From Actinomadura sp. HBU206391 (GTDB taxonomy: Bacteria > Actinomycetota > Actinomycetes > Streptosporangiales > Streptosporangiaceae), in contig NZ_JABVEB010000001.1 in NCBI RefSeq assembly GCF_014323665.1, forward strand, positions 248,001 to 312,000: a stretch of 64,000 nucleotides of DNA, written 5' to 3'. Positions 1 through 8,527 of the stretch are shown here, piece by piece. The notes under the pieces were generated by a model. The model ran no database searches and was not told where the DNA came from. It worked only from the letters and a program-made list of their open reading frames with translations. The number at the start of each line of letters is the position of its first letter. Position 1 is the stretch's first letter. Both the position numbers and the translations under genes were made by a program.

Positions 1-428
1 GGCACTCGCCGTCGATCGGTGACCTCGGGGGCACGTGCGGCGTCGTAGGCCTCGTTCGCGGTGTCGATGTCCTCGGCGTGTTCATCGGCCCACCGCGTCA
101 CCGCTCGCATCAGGGGCAGCAGGCTCTGCCCCAGCGGGGTGAGTGCATAGTCGACGCGTACCGGCACGGCGGGGGTGACCGTGCGGGAGACAAGGCCGTC
201 CCTTTCGAGGTGGCGCAGTGTCTCGGTGAGCATCTTCTGGCTCGCCCCGGCGATCGCGGCGGCCAGCTCGCCGTAGCGGCGCGGCCCTTCGGCGAGCTCG
301 TTGAGGAGGACCGCGACCCATTTGTCGCCGATCCGGTCCAGCAGCCGGTTGGTCGGGCAGGCGGTGAAGCGGCTCTGGTACGAGATCCGGCTCTCCGCCC
401 GTCGCTGAGCGGCGGTGCGAGTGGTCAT
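1..428 (-). CDS. HxlR-family transcriptional regulator (3' end outside window)
   Basis: The reverse strand reads open from an ATG at 428 to the left edge, giving about 142 residues. The HxlR winged helix is complete: a conserved Cys near residue 24 followed by PTNRLLDRIGDKW, then the recognition region SQKMLTETLRHLERDGLVSR and the wing ending in VDYALTPLG. The family is about 110-150 residues, so little is missing. An AAGGGATGTC stretch just before the ATG can serve as ribosome binding site. The gene is divergent from the broken oxidoreductase at 545, with a palindrome between them. HxlR proteins are usually redox- or electrophile-sensing repressors of the divergent gene. The ligand is not evident. 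Confidence 0.9.
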   Translation of the reverse strand, partial: MTTRTAAQRRAESRISYQSRFTACPTNRLLDRIGDKWVAVLLNELAEGPRRYGELAAAIAGASQKMLTETLRHLERDGLVSRTVTPAVPVRVDYALTPLGQSLLPLMRAVTRWADEHAEDIDTANEAYDAARAPEVTDRRRV

Positions 429-457
429 GACATCCCTTCGCGTGCGCTGGCCACTGT

Positions 458-471
458 GAAGTGCGTACTTC
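458..471. promoter_or_regulatory. Putative HxlR operator palindrome
   Basis: Perfect inverted repeat GAAGT-GCGT-ACTTC in the divergent promoter region between the HxlR gene (start 428) and the gene starting at 545. Short AAGT/ACTT palindromes in this position are typical of HxlR/YodB-type operators. Assignment to this regulator is by position only. Confidence 0.5.
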
Positions 472-544
472 CGGTCCACGGTAGCGCCGCCTAACTTCTC
501 TGCTTGACCAGCGCATTCTCCATCTGATCAAGGAGCGACAGGCC

Positions 545-1104
545 ATGACGACGATCGGCATCCTCGGCTCGGGAAACGTGGCCCGCGCGCTCGCGGGCGG
601 GCTGCACGCCGCAGGGCATGAGGTGACGGTGGGTTCCCGCGACCCACGCGGAGCCGCGGCGGCGCGATGGGCCGGAGCACAGCGGGCCGGCTCGCAGGTC
701 ACCGGCTCGCCGGTGGCCGTCGTCGCCCTGGCCGAGGCGGCGGGCTCGGCCGAGGTGGTCGTCAGCGCGATACCGGGCTCGGCGTCGCTGGAGACGCTCG
801 CCGGTCTTGCCGCCCCCTGTCCGGCAAGGTTCTGATCGATATCGCCAACGCCACCGAGTTCGACGCCGACGGCTTCGCGTCCGCGCTCCTGTACCCGGGC
901 GGCAGCCTTGCCGAGGAGATCCAAGAGTGCGCGCGTTCCCGTGCCATCACGGACGCGGCCGGCTCCCTCGACATGACCGGGAGGTGGCGCGACAAGGTCT
1001 TCTCGCTCCGCTGGGTGCTCGCTCACATGATCGAGGAGTACGCGCGGCACAACGGTCACGCCGACCTGCTCCGCGAGCGAATCGACGGAGCCACCGGGGA
1101 GTAG
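545..1104 (+). pseudogene. Chimeric pseudogene: NADPH/F420-type oxidoreductase N-half joined to DUF664 C-half
   Basis: An ATG at 545 with a strong AAGGAG site opens a Rossmann protein (MTTIGILGSGNVARALAGGL, later VVVSAIPGS) typical of the NADP oxidoreductase coenzyme-F420-dependent family. The frame ends at 835, but the family motif LSGKVLIDIANAT continues in another frame from about 822. This is a one-base loss at the C run near 819-823. About 90 bases further on (about 925) the product changes family: SRAITDAAGSLD and SLRWVLAHMIEEYARHNGHAD are the C-terminal half of a DUF664/DinB-like mycothiol-type protein, ending at 1104. The locus is therefore a deletion fusion of two genes plus a frameshift. 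A sequencing error could explain the frameshift but not the family switch. Confidence 0.8.
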
Positions 1105-1294
1105 GGACCCATCCGTCCCTTTGTGACCAGTTCACCGATCCGCCCGGCCGCGTTCGCGTGGCCGCGCGTTGCGGACGAAAGAGTCTGCGCTGGGCCCGCC
1201 ACCTGATCGTCGGGCACGTTCGCGTTCTCGACGGCGCGGTGTGCGCTCGGCCCGAAGTCCCGTCCATCGCCGGTGTTCTTCCCTGGAGTGCATG

Positions 1295-2257
1295 ATGCTC
1301 GCCCGAACCAAGGTCGTTGCTGGGCTGACCGCTTCGATCGCCGCTGGAACAATCGCCCTGGGCGCCGGCCTCGTGTCCGCCCAGGCGTCCGCACCGACGC
1401 CCGCGCTCGGCACGAGACCCGCCGTCGCGCGCGCCGAACCGCCGGTGTTCACGGCCACTCTCAACAAGTCGTACGAGACCTTCGACGCGAACCAGGCCGT
1501 CGCCGTCGACAAGAACTACTTCTACGTGATCGACAACCGCAAGATCACCAAGCACGACAGGTCTACCGGCAAGCCGCTGCTGCAGTTCGTCAGCGACAGC
1601 TCCGGCCCGATCATCCACATGGACAGCGGTGTCGTGGTGAACGGCAAGCTGTACGCCGCGCACTCCAACTACGACGAGTCGCCGATGGAGAGCTCGATCG
1701 AGGTGTTCGACACCAAGACGATGCGGCACATCGGCACGCACAGCTTCGGCATCTTCCGCGGTTCGCTGACCTGGCTGGACCGCCACGACGGTGCGTGGTG
1801 GGCCGGCTTCGCCAACTACGACCAGGTTCCGGACGGCGAGACCGAGCCGTACGGCGAGACCTACAACACGCAGGTCGTCAAGATGGACGACCACTTCGAG
1901 GTCGTCGAGTCGTGGACGATTCCGAAGACGATCCTCGACCGGTTCAAGCCGATGAGCAACTCCGGCGGATCGTGGGGACCCGACGGCCGGCTCTGGCTCA
2001 CCGGTCACGACCTCGGCGAGGCCTACGTCATGAACGCCCCGTCCGCGGGCGCGGAGCTCGAATGGGTCGCGACCGTGAAACTCCCGAACGTCGAGGGACA
2101 GGGCATCGCGTGGGACCGCTCGAGCAACAAGCCGACGTTCTGGGCGATCAAGCGCTCCACCTCGCAGGCGCTGAGCTTCAATGCCCCCTACCGCTCGATC
2201 AGCGACCCTCACACCGCGAACTGGCAGGTCTTCGGCCCCGGCGAGTTCCAGCAGTGA
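1295..2257 (+). CDS. Secreted propeller-like protein of unknown function
   Basis: About 320 residues. The start at 1295 is favoured over the ATG at 1292 because GGAG at 1285-1288 is then six bases away. The N-terminus is a Sec signal peptide (MLARTKVVAGLTASIAAG..., cleavage near AQASA). The mature part has repeated short strands with HDRSTGKPLL, TKTMRHIGTHSFG and SGGSWGPDGRLWLTGHD, resembling YncE-like or quinoprotein beta-propeller blades. Several bacteria export such proteins, but I see no catalytic signature. It stands alone and is closed by a strong terminator at 2318. Its function is unknown. Confidence 0.75.
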   Translation: MLARTKVVAGLTASIAAGTIALGAGLVSAQASAPTPALGTRPAVARAEPPVFTATLNKSYETFDANQAVAVDKNYFYVIDNRKITKHDRSTGKPLLQFVSDSSGPIIHMDSGVVVNGKLYAAHSNYDESPMESSIEVFDTKTMRHIGTHSFGIFRGSLTWLDRHDGAWWAGFANYDQVPDGETEPYGETYNTQVVKMDDHFEVVESWTIPKTILDRFKPMSNSGGSWGPDGRLWLTGHDLGEAYVMNAPSAGAELEWVATVKLPNVEGQGIAWDRSSNKPTFWAIKRSTSQALSFNAPYRSISDPHTANWQVFGPGEFQQ

Positions 2258-2317
2258 ACGGCCGCCGCTGACCGCTGTCAGCCTGCGCGCCTGAGTCGGC
2301 GCGGCAGGCCACGGATC

Positions 2318-2344
2318 GAGGGCCGGGCCATCCGGCCCTCTTTT
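2318..2344 (+). terminator. Rho-independent terminator
   Basis: Perfect 9-bp stem GAGGGCCGG/CCGGCCCTC with a 5-nt loop, followed by TTTT. It lies 60 bases after the secreted protein gene ending at 2257. Confidence 0.85.
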
Positions 2345-2383
2345 CGTGACACAGGATCTCCACAACATCCGCGTACGATCGCA

Positions 2384-2775
2384 CGCCACCTCTACCTGGT
2401 ACCGAACTCGATCGTGGTGTCGCGCGGTTGCCCGCACGTGTGCGCCCGGGCCTGCTGGAGAAGGCGGTCGAGGCCGGGTTGCGCAGCCTCTTCGTCGGCT
2501 TCGAGACGGTGAACGCCGGCAACCTCAGCGAGCAGCGCAAGTGGCAGAACATCGACCGCGACTACGGCGCGGTGATCCGCAGGCTGCACGAGAACGGCGT
2601 CATGGTCAACGGCAGTTTCGTGTTCGGCATGGACGACGACGGCCCGGACGTCTTCGACCGTACGGTCGAGTGGGCGATCGGCAACGGGGGTCGAGACGGC
2701 GACCTTCCACATCCTCACGCCGTACCCGAGTACCCGGCTGCATGAGCGGATGGCCGCGGCGGGCAGCCGAGCCGG
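2384..2775 (+). pseudogene. Relic of a B12-binding radical SAM protein
   Basis: Three pieces of one radical SAM protein survive in different frames. First, LYLVPNSIVVSRGCPHVC (about 2390-2443), with two of the three cluster cysteines. Second, LLEKAVEAGLRSLFVGFETV through DRTVEWAIGNG (about 2450-2690). Third, after a frameshift at a G run near 2685, VETATFHILTPYPSTRLHERM (about 2690-2760). The N-terminal cobalamin domain, the third Cys and the C-terminus are missing, and an internal deletion joins the first two pieces out of frame. This gene cannot encode a working enzyme. Intact relatives are about 450-500 residues. Confidence 0.8.
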
Positions 2776-2851
2776 GCGGGCACTGCCGATGCTCGAGGCC
2801 ATCCTCGCCGGTTTCGGCACCCAGCCGGTCGCGGGCACGGGTCGGACCGGG

Positions 2852-3802
2852 TCAGCGAGCCGTGGCCTTGGCGGCCCAGGGCCTCAACCCGCTGGGAATC
2901 GCTCGGCCGACGACCCGGCGGCGACGATCCGTATCGGCCCGGGCCGGGATTCGTGAGGGGTGCCGGTCGCCCGCCGCGGCCTGGTCGTCCAGCCAGGCGC
3001 TGACGAGTCGTTCGCCCTCCTCGATCAGGGCAGGGGTGTCGCGGAAGTCGAAGAGGTTCGCGGTCTCGAGACTGGGCGCGGGCAGCATCCGTACCTCGTG
3101 GTGGGCGCCGGCGATCGCGGTCAACGAGGCGTGGCCGAGCAGTTGGCTCAGCGCGCGCAGCACCACCGGCGCGGCCCCGCGCGGGACGGACTCGGGGGCG
3201 CTCTGGCCGAGGGAGGGCAGTACGTAGCTGACCTCCGCGCCCAGGGCGTCGGTCTGCAGCACGGGGGTGGCCGCGGCGATCCCGCCGTCGTACAGCAGGG
3301 TGCCGCCGACGTCGACGGGAGGGAACACGCCCGGCAGCGCGGTGGTGGCCAGCAGCGCCCGCACCGTGGGCCCCTCGGACAGGACGACCGGGTCGCCGCT
3401 CGCCACATCGGTCGCGACCACGTGCGCGGGCAGCACCAGCCGGTCGAGGTAGGCATCGCCCAGCTCACGTTCGAGCAGCCGCCGCAGGGCCTTGTGGGAG
3501 GAGACCCCGCCGGCCCGGCCGATCAGCGCGTGCGCCAGGGTCCACGCCGATACCGGGAAGACGCTCTTGCGCTTCACCGAGCGCCACAGCGTCTCGAGCC
3601 GCTCGATCCCGTCCAGAGTCGGCTCCAGCGCGAAGCCGACCGCGTTGATGGCTCCGGCCGAGCAGCCCACCACGAGATCGGGCCGGATTCCCGCCTTGGT
3701 GAGCGCACGCAGCATCCCCACCTGGGTGGCGGCGATGCTGCCACCACCCTGGAACACGAAGGCGGTCCGCATCCTCCTCGTCGCGGTCCTCGGCCCGGTC
3801 AA
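2852..3802 (-). CDS. Patatin-like phospholipase
   Basis: A 316-residue patatin-family lipid acyl hydrolase (RssA/NTE-like). The oxyanion loop is FQGGGSIAATQVG (near residue 18), the nucleophile lies in GCSAG (Ser about 48), and the catalytic Asp is in YDGG (about 172), so the Ser-Asp dyad is complete. The ATG at 3802 overlaps the TGA of the ferredoxin gene as ATGA, implying translational coupling. A second possible start (MRTAFVFQGGG) lies 30 bases downstream. It is the last gene of the MarR-P450-ferredoxin-patatin operon. The co-transcription suggests lipid turnover linked to the P450, for example releasing a fatty-acyl substrate. That link is inference. Confidence 0.88.
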   Translation of the reverse strand: MTGPRTATRRMRTAFVFQGGGSIAATQVGMLRALTKAGIRPDLVVGCSAGAINAVGFALEPTLDGIERLETLWRSVKRKSVFPVSAWTLAHALIGRAGGVSSHKALRRLLERELGDAYLDRLVLPAHVVATDVASGDPVVLSEGPTVRALLATTALPGVFPPVDVGGTLLYDGGIAAATPVLQTDALGAEVSYVLPSLGQSAPESVPRGAAPVVLRALSQLLGHASLTAIAGAHHEVRMLPAPSLETANLFDFRDTPALIEEGERLVSAWLDDQAAAGDRHPSRIPARADTDRRRRVVGRAIPSGLRPWAAKATAR

Positions 3803-3996
3803 GACCCGGTCACCGTGATGGCGAGGGCAGGGCAGAGCGAGGCGGCCCGGCGTACGTCCTTGTGCGCGTCGGCCGGTGGGTTGTCGTCCAGCAGCACGAC
3901 GATGCCGTCCTCATCACTCTGGTCGAACACGCCGGCCGCCGACAGCACGCACTGCCCGGAGCCGACGCACTTGTCCCGATCGACGCTCACGCGCAT
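3799..3996 (-). CDS. 3Fe-4S ferredoxin, P450 partner type
   Basis: A 65-residue ferredoxin, MRVSVDRDKCVGSGQC..., with Cys10, Cys16 and a final SLCP. The second cysteine of a 4Fe-4S CxxCxxC pattern is absent, which is the signature of the small 3Fe-4S ferredoxins that feed electrons to actinomycete cytochromes P450. It sits 24 bases after the P450 stop and overlaps the patatin start by ATGA. This agrees with being the immediate electron donor of the neighbouring P450. No ferredoxin reductase is nearby. Confidence 0.93.
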   Translation of the reverse strand: MRVSVDRDKCVGSGQCVLSAAGVFDQSDEDGIVVLLDDNPPADAHKDVRRAASLCPALAITVTGS

Positions 3997-4020
3997 GGTC
4001 TCTCCTCTCCCACTGTCCGA

Positions 4021-5265
4021 TCACCAGGTCACGGGCAGTTCGTACACCCCGTAGATGAGTCCGTCGTGCTTGAACGGCACCTGGTCGCGGTCGACGGCGA
4101 GCCGCAGGCCGGGGATGCGCCGGTAGAGCGTTCCGTAGACCACCTGGAGCTCCACCCGGGCGAGCGGCTGGCCGAGGCACTGGTGCACGCCGAAGCCGAA
4201 GGCCACGTGACCGCGCGCGTCCCGGTTGAGGTCGAGCCGGTCGGGGTCGCTGAACACGTTCTCGTCCCGGTTGGCCACCTCGTTGGCCACGATCACGCCA
4301 TCGCCGGCGCGGATGACCCGGCCGCCGATCTCGATGTCCTCGAGCGCGACCCTGCGCCGGCCCGAGTGGACGATGGACAGGTAGCGGAGCAGCTCCTCGA
4401 CGGCCCCGGCGATCAGCTCGGGGTCGTCGGTCTCGCGCAGCCCGGCGAGCTGGTCAGGGTGCTCCAGCAGGGCCAGCGTGCCGAGCGCGATCATGTTGGC
4501 GGTCGTCTCGTGCCCGGCGACGAGCAGCAGCATGCCCATGACCGCGAGTTCGTGCTCGGTGAGCTCGCCGGTCCGGACCTGCTCGACGGCGAGCTTGGAC
4601 AGCAGGTCGTCGGCGGGGCGGGCCAGTTTCTCGCCGACCAGCCGCTCCAGATAGTCGATCAGCCGGTCGACGGCGTCGCGCATCGCCTCAGGCGACACGC
4701 CCCGATTGACCAGGACTCTCGTGTTGCGCTGGAAGAAGTCGTGGTCGGCGTACGGCACACCGAGCAGCTCACAGATCACCAGCGACGGTACGGGAAGGGC
4801 GAACGCCTGTACGAGGTCGACCGGCTTCGGGCCGGCCAGCATGTCGTCGATCAGGCGGTCCACGATCTGCTGGATCGCCGGGCGCAGCGCCTCGACCCGC
4901 TTGATGGCGAAGGGCGCGGTGACCATGCGGCGGAGCCGGGCGTGCTCGGGGTCGTCCATGCTGATGAAGGCCCGTGCTCGCCCTCTGCGCTCGCGCGAGG
5001 CGGCGGTGATGTGCGGGTAGCCGGGACGCGTGACGTCGGCGCTGATCCGCGGGTCGGCCAGCAGCGCGCGCTGCTCGGCATGGCGGGTAACCAGCCACGG
5101 CGTGGCGTCGTCCCACGTCCGGACCTGCACGATCGGAGCCTCCGCCTGCAGTTCCCTCAGCGCGGGGGCCGGGTCGAAGGGGCAGCCGGTGGCCCTGGCC
5201 ATCGGATAGTCCGGGATGTCGCTCGGTCGCGCGGTCGCTCCCGATCCGGCCGTGCGCACGGACAT
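4021..5265 (-). CDS. Cytochrome P450
   Basis: About 414 residues, the usual size of a soluble bacterial P450 monooxygenase. The I-helix AGHETT is near residue 250, the K-helix EELLR near 291, and the heme loop FGFGVHQCLG has its Cys near 363. The N-terminal motif with RATGCPFDPA is also typical. I place the start at 5265 because GAGGGAGAC precedes that ATG directly and the regulator stop is at 5273. An upstream ATG at 5286 would overlap the regulator. It is encoded between a MarR regulator and a 3Fe-4S ferredoxin. The substrate cannot be told from sequence. Confidence 0.93.
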   Translation of the reverse strand: MSVRTAGSGATARPSDIPDYPMARATGCPFDPAPALRELQAEAPIVQVRTWDDATPWLVTRHAEQRALLADPRISADVTRPGYPHITAASRERRGRARAFISMDDPEHARLRRMVTAPFAIKRVEALRPAIQQIVDRLIDDMLAGPKPVDLVQAFALPVPSLVICELLGVPYADHDFFQRNTRVLVNRGVSPEAMRDAVDRLIDYLERLVGEKLARPADDLLSKLAVEQVRTGELTEHELAVMGMLLLVAGHETTANMIALGTLALLEHPDQLAGLRETDDPELIAGAVEELLRYLSIVHSGRRRVALEDIEIGGRVIRAGDGVIVANEVANRDENVFSDPDRLDLNRDARGHVAFGFGVHQCLGQPLARVELQVVYGTLYRRIPGLRLAVDRDQVPFKHDGLIYGVYELPVTW

Positions 5266-5272
5266 GTCTCCC

Positions 5273-5761
5273 TCACTTCCTGCCACGTTCGTCCGCGGTG
5301 GCCTGCTTCGCGGCGTCGAGTGCGGCCGCCACCACGGTGTGGTCGATCAGGTGACGCAACGCGGGAGCCGCGTCGGCGAGCGCGCGCTGTTCGGCGGGAT
5401 CCAGCGAGCCGATGAGGCTGGACAGGAATGCCGCCCGTCCGGCCCGGCGCCGCCGGATCATCTCCCGCCCGGCATCGGTGATGGCGACCAGCACGATCCG
5501 GCCGTCCGACGGATCACGCCGCCGTTCCACCAGGCCATGCTGCTCCAGCCGCGAGACCATCGCGGTCATCGACGGCTGACTGATGCCCTCGTCGACGGCA
5601 AGTTCGGTGATCCGGCGCGGACCCGCCGACTCGAGCATCGACAGCGCCGCGATGCCGGTGAAGCCGATCTCCGGCAGCGCGGCCATCTGCCGCACCACGA
5701 ACCGGGAGATCTCCTCCAGCGCCCTCGCCGTCTCGGCCTGCTCCCGCGCGCTCAACGTCAC
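5273..5761 (-). CDS. MarR-family regulator of the P450 operon
   Basis: 162 residues with a MarR winged helix: ITELAVDEGISQPSMTAMVSRLEQHGLVERRRDPSDGRI carries the recognition helix and the DxRD-type wing. It is the first gene of the operon with P450, ferredoxin and patatin. Only 7 bases separate its stop from the P450 start. A perfect palindrome at 5770-5788 lies directly before its ATG, so it is probably an autorepressor that controls the whole operon. The inducer is unknown. Confidence 0.92.
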   Translation of the reverse strand: MTLSAREQAETARALEEISRFVVRQMAALPEIGFTGIAALSMLESAGPRRITELAVDEGISQPSMTAMVSRLEQHGLVERRRDPSDGRIVLVAITDAGREMIRRRRAGRAAFLSSLIGSLDPAEQRALADAAPALRHLIDHTVVAAALDAAKQATADERGRK

Positions 5762-5769
5762 AGGACAAG

Positions 5770-5788
5770 TATATAGCTGTTCTATATA
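5770..5788. promoter_or_regulatory. Putative MarR operator
   Basis: Perfect inverted repeat TATATAG-CTGTT-CTATATA, ending 9 bases before the MarR start codon (5761). It is a strikingly AT-rich palindrome in GC-rich DNA. Its length and position fit a MarR dimer site overlapping the promoter or leader. Confidence 0.75.
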
Positions 5789-5818
5789 GATTCCCTATGT
5801 ACGTCTCGTCACACCAGG

Positions 5819-6973
5819 TCAGGCCAAGTTCGGCGCCCTCGATGGCGCCGAGGCGCCCGTGAGGCGGTCGTAGCGGTAGATCCGTACGTAAGACTCGCGG
5901 ATGTTCCGCAGGCCACGGACTCTGACGATCAGTACGCCGAGGCGAACGTGGTCCTCGGTCGTGATCCGGAGCCATGGCTTCCCGTCGCGCAAAGCCGTGA
6001 CCTCCTCGACCAGATCGCCGTCGCGACCTGCCGCGATCGCGTAGACGGGCCCTTCGGGCGGAGCGATGTCGATGCCACCGTCCTCCCGGAGCGTGAAGGT
6101 GAGCACGAGGTTCCCGCGCCCGCCGTTGGCGTCGCCGACGAAGTCGTACAGCGGCGCCGGATCGCCCACGTAGTACTTCAGGCGGCCGAGCCCGGTGACG
6201 TCCATGCCGTTGTAGAAGTTGCGGCCCGCTGAGTCGAGCCAGAAGTGCGGGTTATGGGTTTTCGCGGTGAAATCCGGGCCGGAGTTGTACGAGATGTGCC
6301 AGTGCGGCGGGTTGTCGGCATGCAGCGTGTTGTTGGTCTCGAACCCCATCAGCACGAACCGGTGCCCCTTCGCGGCGGCGACCGGGACGACGCCGGAGTC
6401 CCGCAGGATCGCGTGCGCGGCGATGAGCTGGTGGATCACCGACTTCACCGGGCCGGCCGGCCAGGGCACCGTCGTCCACGGGCCGGCGACGCGGTCGGGG
6501 TCGTTGTGCTCGATCCGCCAGTTCATGCCCGGCGAGATGTCGGGGAAGCTCCAGACCTGCAGCGTCGGCTGGTTCGCGTCGGCCGTCGCCTGTGTCATCG
6601 GCAGCGTGAAAGAGACGGTGTGCGGGTCGCGAAGGCCACGACGCACCTTCAGCCGGGTCTCCTGGTGGACGACGGCCTCCACGAGAGTGTCCGGCCAGCG
6701 GACGGTCACCTCGATGCCGTCGGTGTTCCGTGGGCCTCGCACGAAGGTGTAGTACTCCGCGCGGGAGGCCACGGAGTAGTTCGCGCCAGGCACGATCTCG
6801 TAGCCGGCAGGCAGGACGATCTCGGGCCGGCTGGGTTCGGCGGGCCGGCGACGTACGACGCGGAACGCCGCGTAGGCGGTGTCCGCCGCGCGGGCGGAGC
6901 CGGGCAGCGCCACCGCCAGGCCCACTGCGGGCACGCCGGCGAGTAGCGATCGACGGGACAACGATCCGGGCAT
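5819..6973 (-). CDS. Tat-exported protein of unknown function
   Basis: 384 residues from the ATG at 6973, which has AGAGGAACG upstream. The open frame extends further but without a plausible site. The N-terminus has a twin-arginine signal (SLSRRSLLAGVPAVG, cleavage near GSARA), so the protein is exported folded, often with a cofactor. The mature part is beta-rich, with conserved-looking aromatic and His-rich stretches such as PPHWHISYNSGPDF and THNPHFWLDS that could bind a metal. I do not recognise the family. It is divergent from the START-like gene at 7168. Confidence 0.75.
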   Translation of the reverse strand: MPGSLSRRSLLAGVPAVGLAVALPGSARAADTAYAAFRVVRRRPAEPSRPEIVLPAGYEIVPGANYSVASRAEYYTFVRGPRNTDGIEVTVRWPDTLVEAVVHQETRLKVRRGLRDPHTVSFTLPMTQATADANQPTLQVWSFPDISPGMNWRIEHNDPDRVAGPWTTVPWPAGPVKSVIHQLIAAHAILRDSGVVPVAAAKGHRFVLMGFETNNTLHADNPPHWHISYNSGPDFTAKTHNPHFWLDSAGRNFYNGMDVTGLGRLKYYVGDPAPLYDFVGDANGGRGNLVLTFTLREDGGIDIAPPEGPVYAIAAGRDGDLVEEVTALRDGKPWLRITTEDHVRLGVLIVRVRGLRNIRESYVRIYRYDRLTGASAPSRAPNLA

Positions 6974-7167
6974 GGGAACGTTCCTCTCGACTGCGACAGT
7001 TCGGGGGTCTTTTCGCTGGTCCGGCGCGCCAGATTTGATCTTCGGCGCCGGGCCGACCCATGACAACGACCCGCCGGCGGAACGTCGGATGAAATGTCGG
7101 GGGCTGCCGGTCAGTGCCGATTTCCGAATGCGGGTGTGTGGCCGTGGAGGTACGAGAGGATGGGCGC

Positions 7168-7608
7168 ATGGGTAACGTCACGGCCACCGCGGGGAAGACG
7201 TTCAGCGCGAGCCCGGAACGGGTGCTCGCCGCACTCTCCGACTACGACGGTACGCGCGCGAGGCTGCTCACCGAGCACTTCAGCGAGTACGAGGTGCGCG
7301 AGGGCGGTCAGGGTGCCGGCACCGTGGTGCACTGGAAGCTCGCCGCGACCAGCAAGCGCACGCGCGACTGCCTGATGTCGGTCAGCACGCCGCGAGGCGA
7401 CACGCTGGTGGAGCGCGACTCCAACTCGACCATGGTGACGACGTGGACCGTGTCGCCGGCGGGCGAGGGTGCAGAGGTACGGATCGAGACGACCTGGGCC
7501 GGCGCGGGCGGCATCGGCGGGTTGTTCGAGCGCACCTTCGCGCCCAAGGGCCTGCGGCGCATCTACGACGAGCAGCTCGTCAAGCTGGAGACGGAACTCG
7601 CGAGCTGA
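7168..7608 (+). CDS. SRPBCC/START-like protein
   Basis: 146 residues. The ATG at 7168 follows a GAGAGGA site. The order of motifs is that of the polyketide cyclase/START-like helix-grip fold: N-terminal strand (TATAGKTFSASPERVLAALSD), GAGTVVHWKL, TTWTVSPAGEGAEVRI and a long C-terminal helix GLRRIYDEQLVKLETELA. These proteins bind small hydrophobic ligands in a central cavity. It is transcribed away from the Tat protein gene. The ligand is unknown. Confidence 0.82.
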   Translation: MGNVTATAGKTFSASPERVLAALSDYDGTRARLLTEHFSEYEVREGGQGAGTVVHWKLAATSKRTRDCLMSVSTPRGDTLVERDSNSTMVTTWTVSPAGEGAEVRIETTWAGAGGIGGLFERTFAPKGLRRIYDEQLVKLETELAS

Positions 7609-7722
7609 TCCCGTCCATCCCCGAGCAGATCAGCGCGACCACGCGGCTGCCGAGCCCGAGCACGACTAAATAGGCGGCGGTCCTACTGGCGGTTCGGCAG
7701 GCGTTTGTGGGAGTTTGCCGGG

Positions 7723-8391
7723 ATGGTCGCTCCGCTCCCCGATGCGGCATCGCGCTCTGTACGGCCACGGCGTGCGGTCCTCACCGTCATCCTCGCATTG
7801 GTGCTCGTGGTGGGCGGATGCGGAGTGACGGGCGCCTGGTGGTTCGGGTCGTTCACCGACGACGGGCGGTTCGAGCGGGTGGACGCCTGCACCCTGTTGC
7901 CGCCGGGCGCGCTGCCCCGGCTCGTACGGGACCCGGTGCCCGATCGCGATGGTGAGTCGCACCCGCCGCGCACGGCCATCGGCTGGGGCGGGGGCGATCT
8001 GACCGCGGTCTGCAAATGGTCCAGTTCGGTCGCCGGCCGGGATGCTCCGTTCCGTACGGTCCGGTTGTACGCCGAGACCCGTACGGCCGATCCCCCGTAC
8101 GAGAGCGCCCCCGAGCGCGCACGCGAGCTGTTCGCCGGCTGGCGGAGCAGAGCGGTTCCCGGGGCGGACGTGCGCGACGAGCCGGGCCTGGCCGAAGAGG
8201 GGTTCAGCCTGGTCGACCAGATGAGCATCCTGGTCGTGTTCGCTCGCATCGACGTCTACGACGTACACGTCAAGTTCCGGACGTCGAACCTGCTGGTCGA
8301 CCTGTCCGCTCGTACTCACACCCGTCCGTCGGCGGAGCTCCGGGCGCGGCTGGTGGCGGTTGCCCACCAGGTGGCTGCGGGAATGCGGTGA
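7723..8391 (+). CDS. Membrane-anchored protein of unknown function
   Basis: 222 residues from the ATG at 7723 (GGGAG nine bases upstream); a TTG at 7705 is an alternative. After a basic N-terminus comes one membrane segment (AVLTVILALVLVVGGCGVTGAWWF). An extracellular domain of about 170 residues follows, with three Cys, resembling small DUF3558-like or lipoprotein-like actinomycete surface proteins. LVVGGC is a weak lipobox. A terminator follows at 8464. There is no catalytic motif. Confidence 0.7.
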   Translation: MVAPLPDAASRSVRPRRAVLTVILALVLVVGGCGVTGAWWFGSFTDDGRFERVDACTLLPPGALPRLVRDPVPDRDGESHPPRTAIGWGGGDLTAVCKWSSSVAGRDAPFRTVRLYAETRTADPPYESAPERARELFAGWRSRAVPGADVRDEPGLAEEGFSLVDQMSILVVFARIDVYDVHVKFRTSNLLVDLSARTHTRPSAELRARLVAVAHQVAAGMR

Positions 8392-8463
8392 TACGCGTTA
8401 TTGGTTTGCCAAACTGTCGGTGCCTCTGGCCATGATGTCTGGAGTACCGATACCAGCAGCCAA

Positions 8464-8485
8464 CCGCCCGCTCGGGCGGCTTTTT
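8464..8485 (+). terminator. Rho-independent terminator
   Basis: CCGCCC-GCTC-GGGCGG hairpin followed by CTTTTT, about 70 bases after the membrane protein gene. It also argues that the exporter gene begins downstream at 8528, not at in-frame starts before the hairpin. Confidence 0.75.
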
Positions 8486-8527
8486 GATGATTGGACCACC
8501 GCGTTGCCGACTCTCACCTCACCCAAG

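Noticed and set aside
82..1059. Long reverse-strand frame of 325 codons
   Set aside because: It runs antisense through the oxidoreductase relic and in the wrong frame of the HxlR gene. The HxlR domain reads in a different reverse frame.
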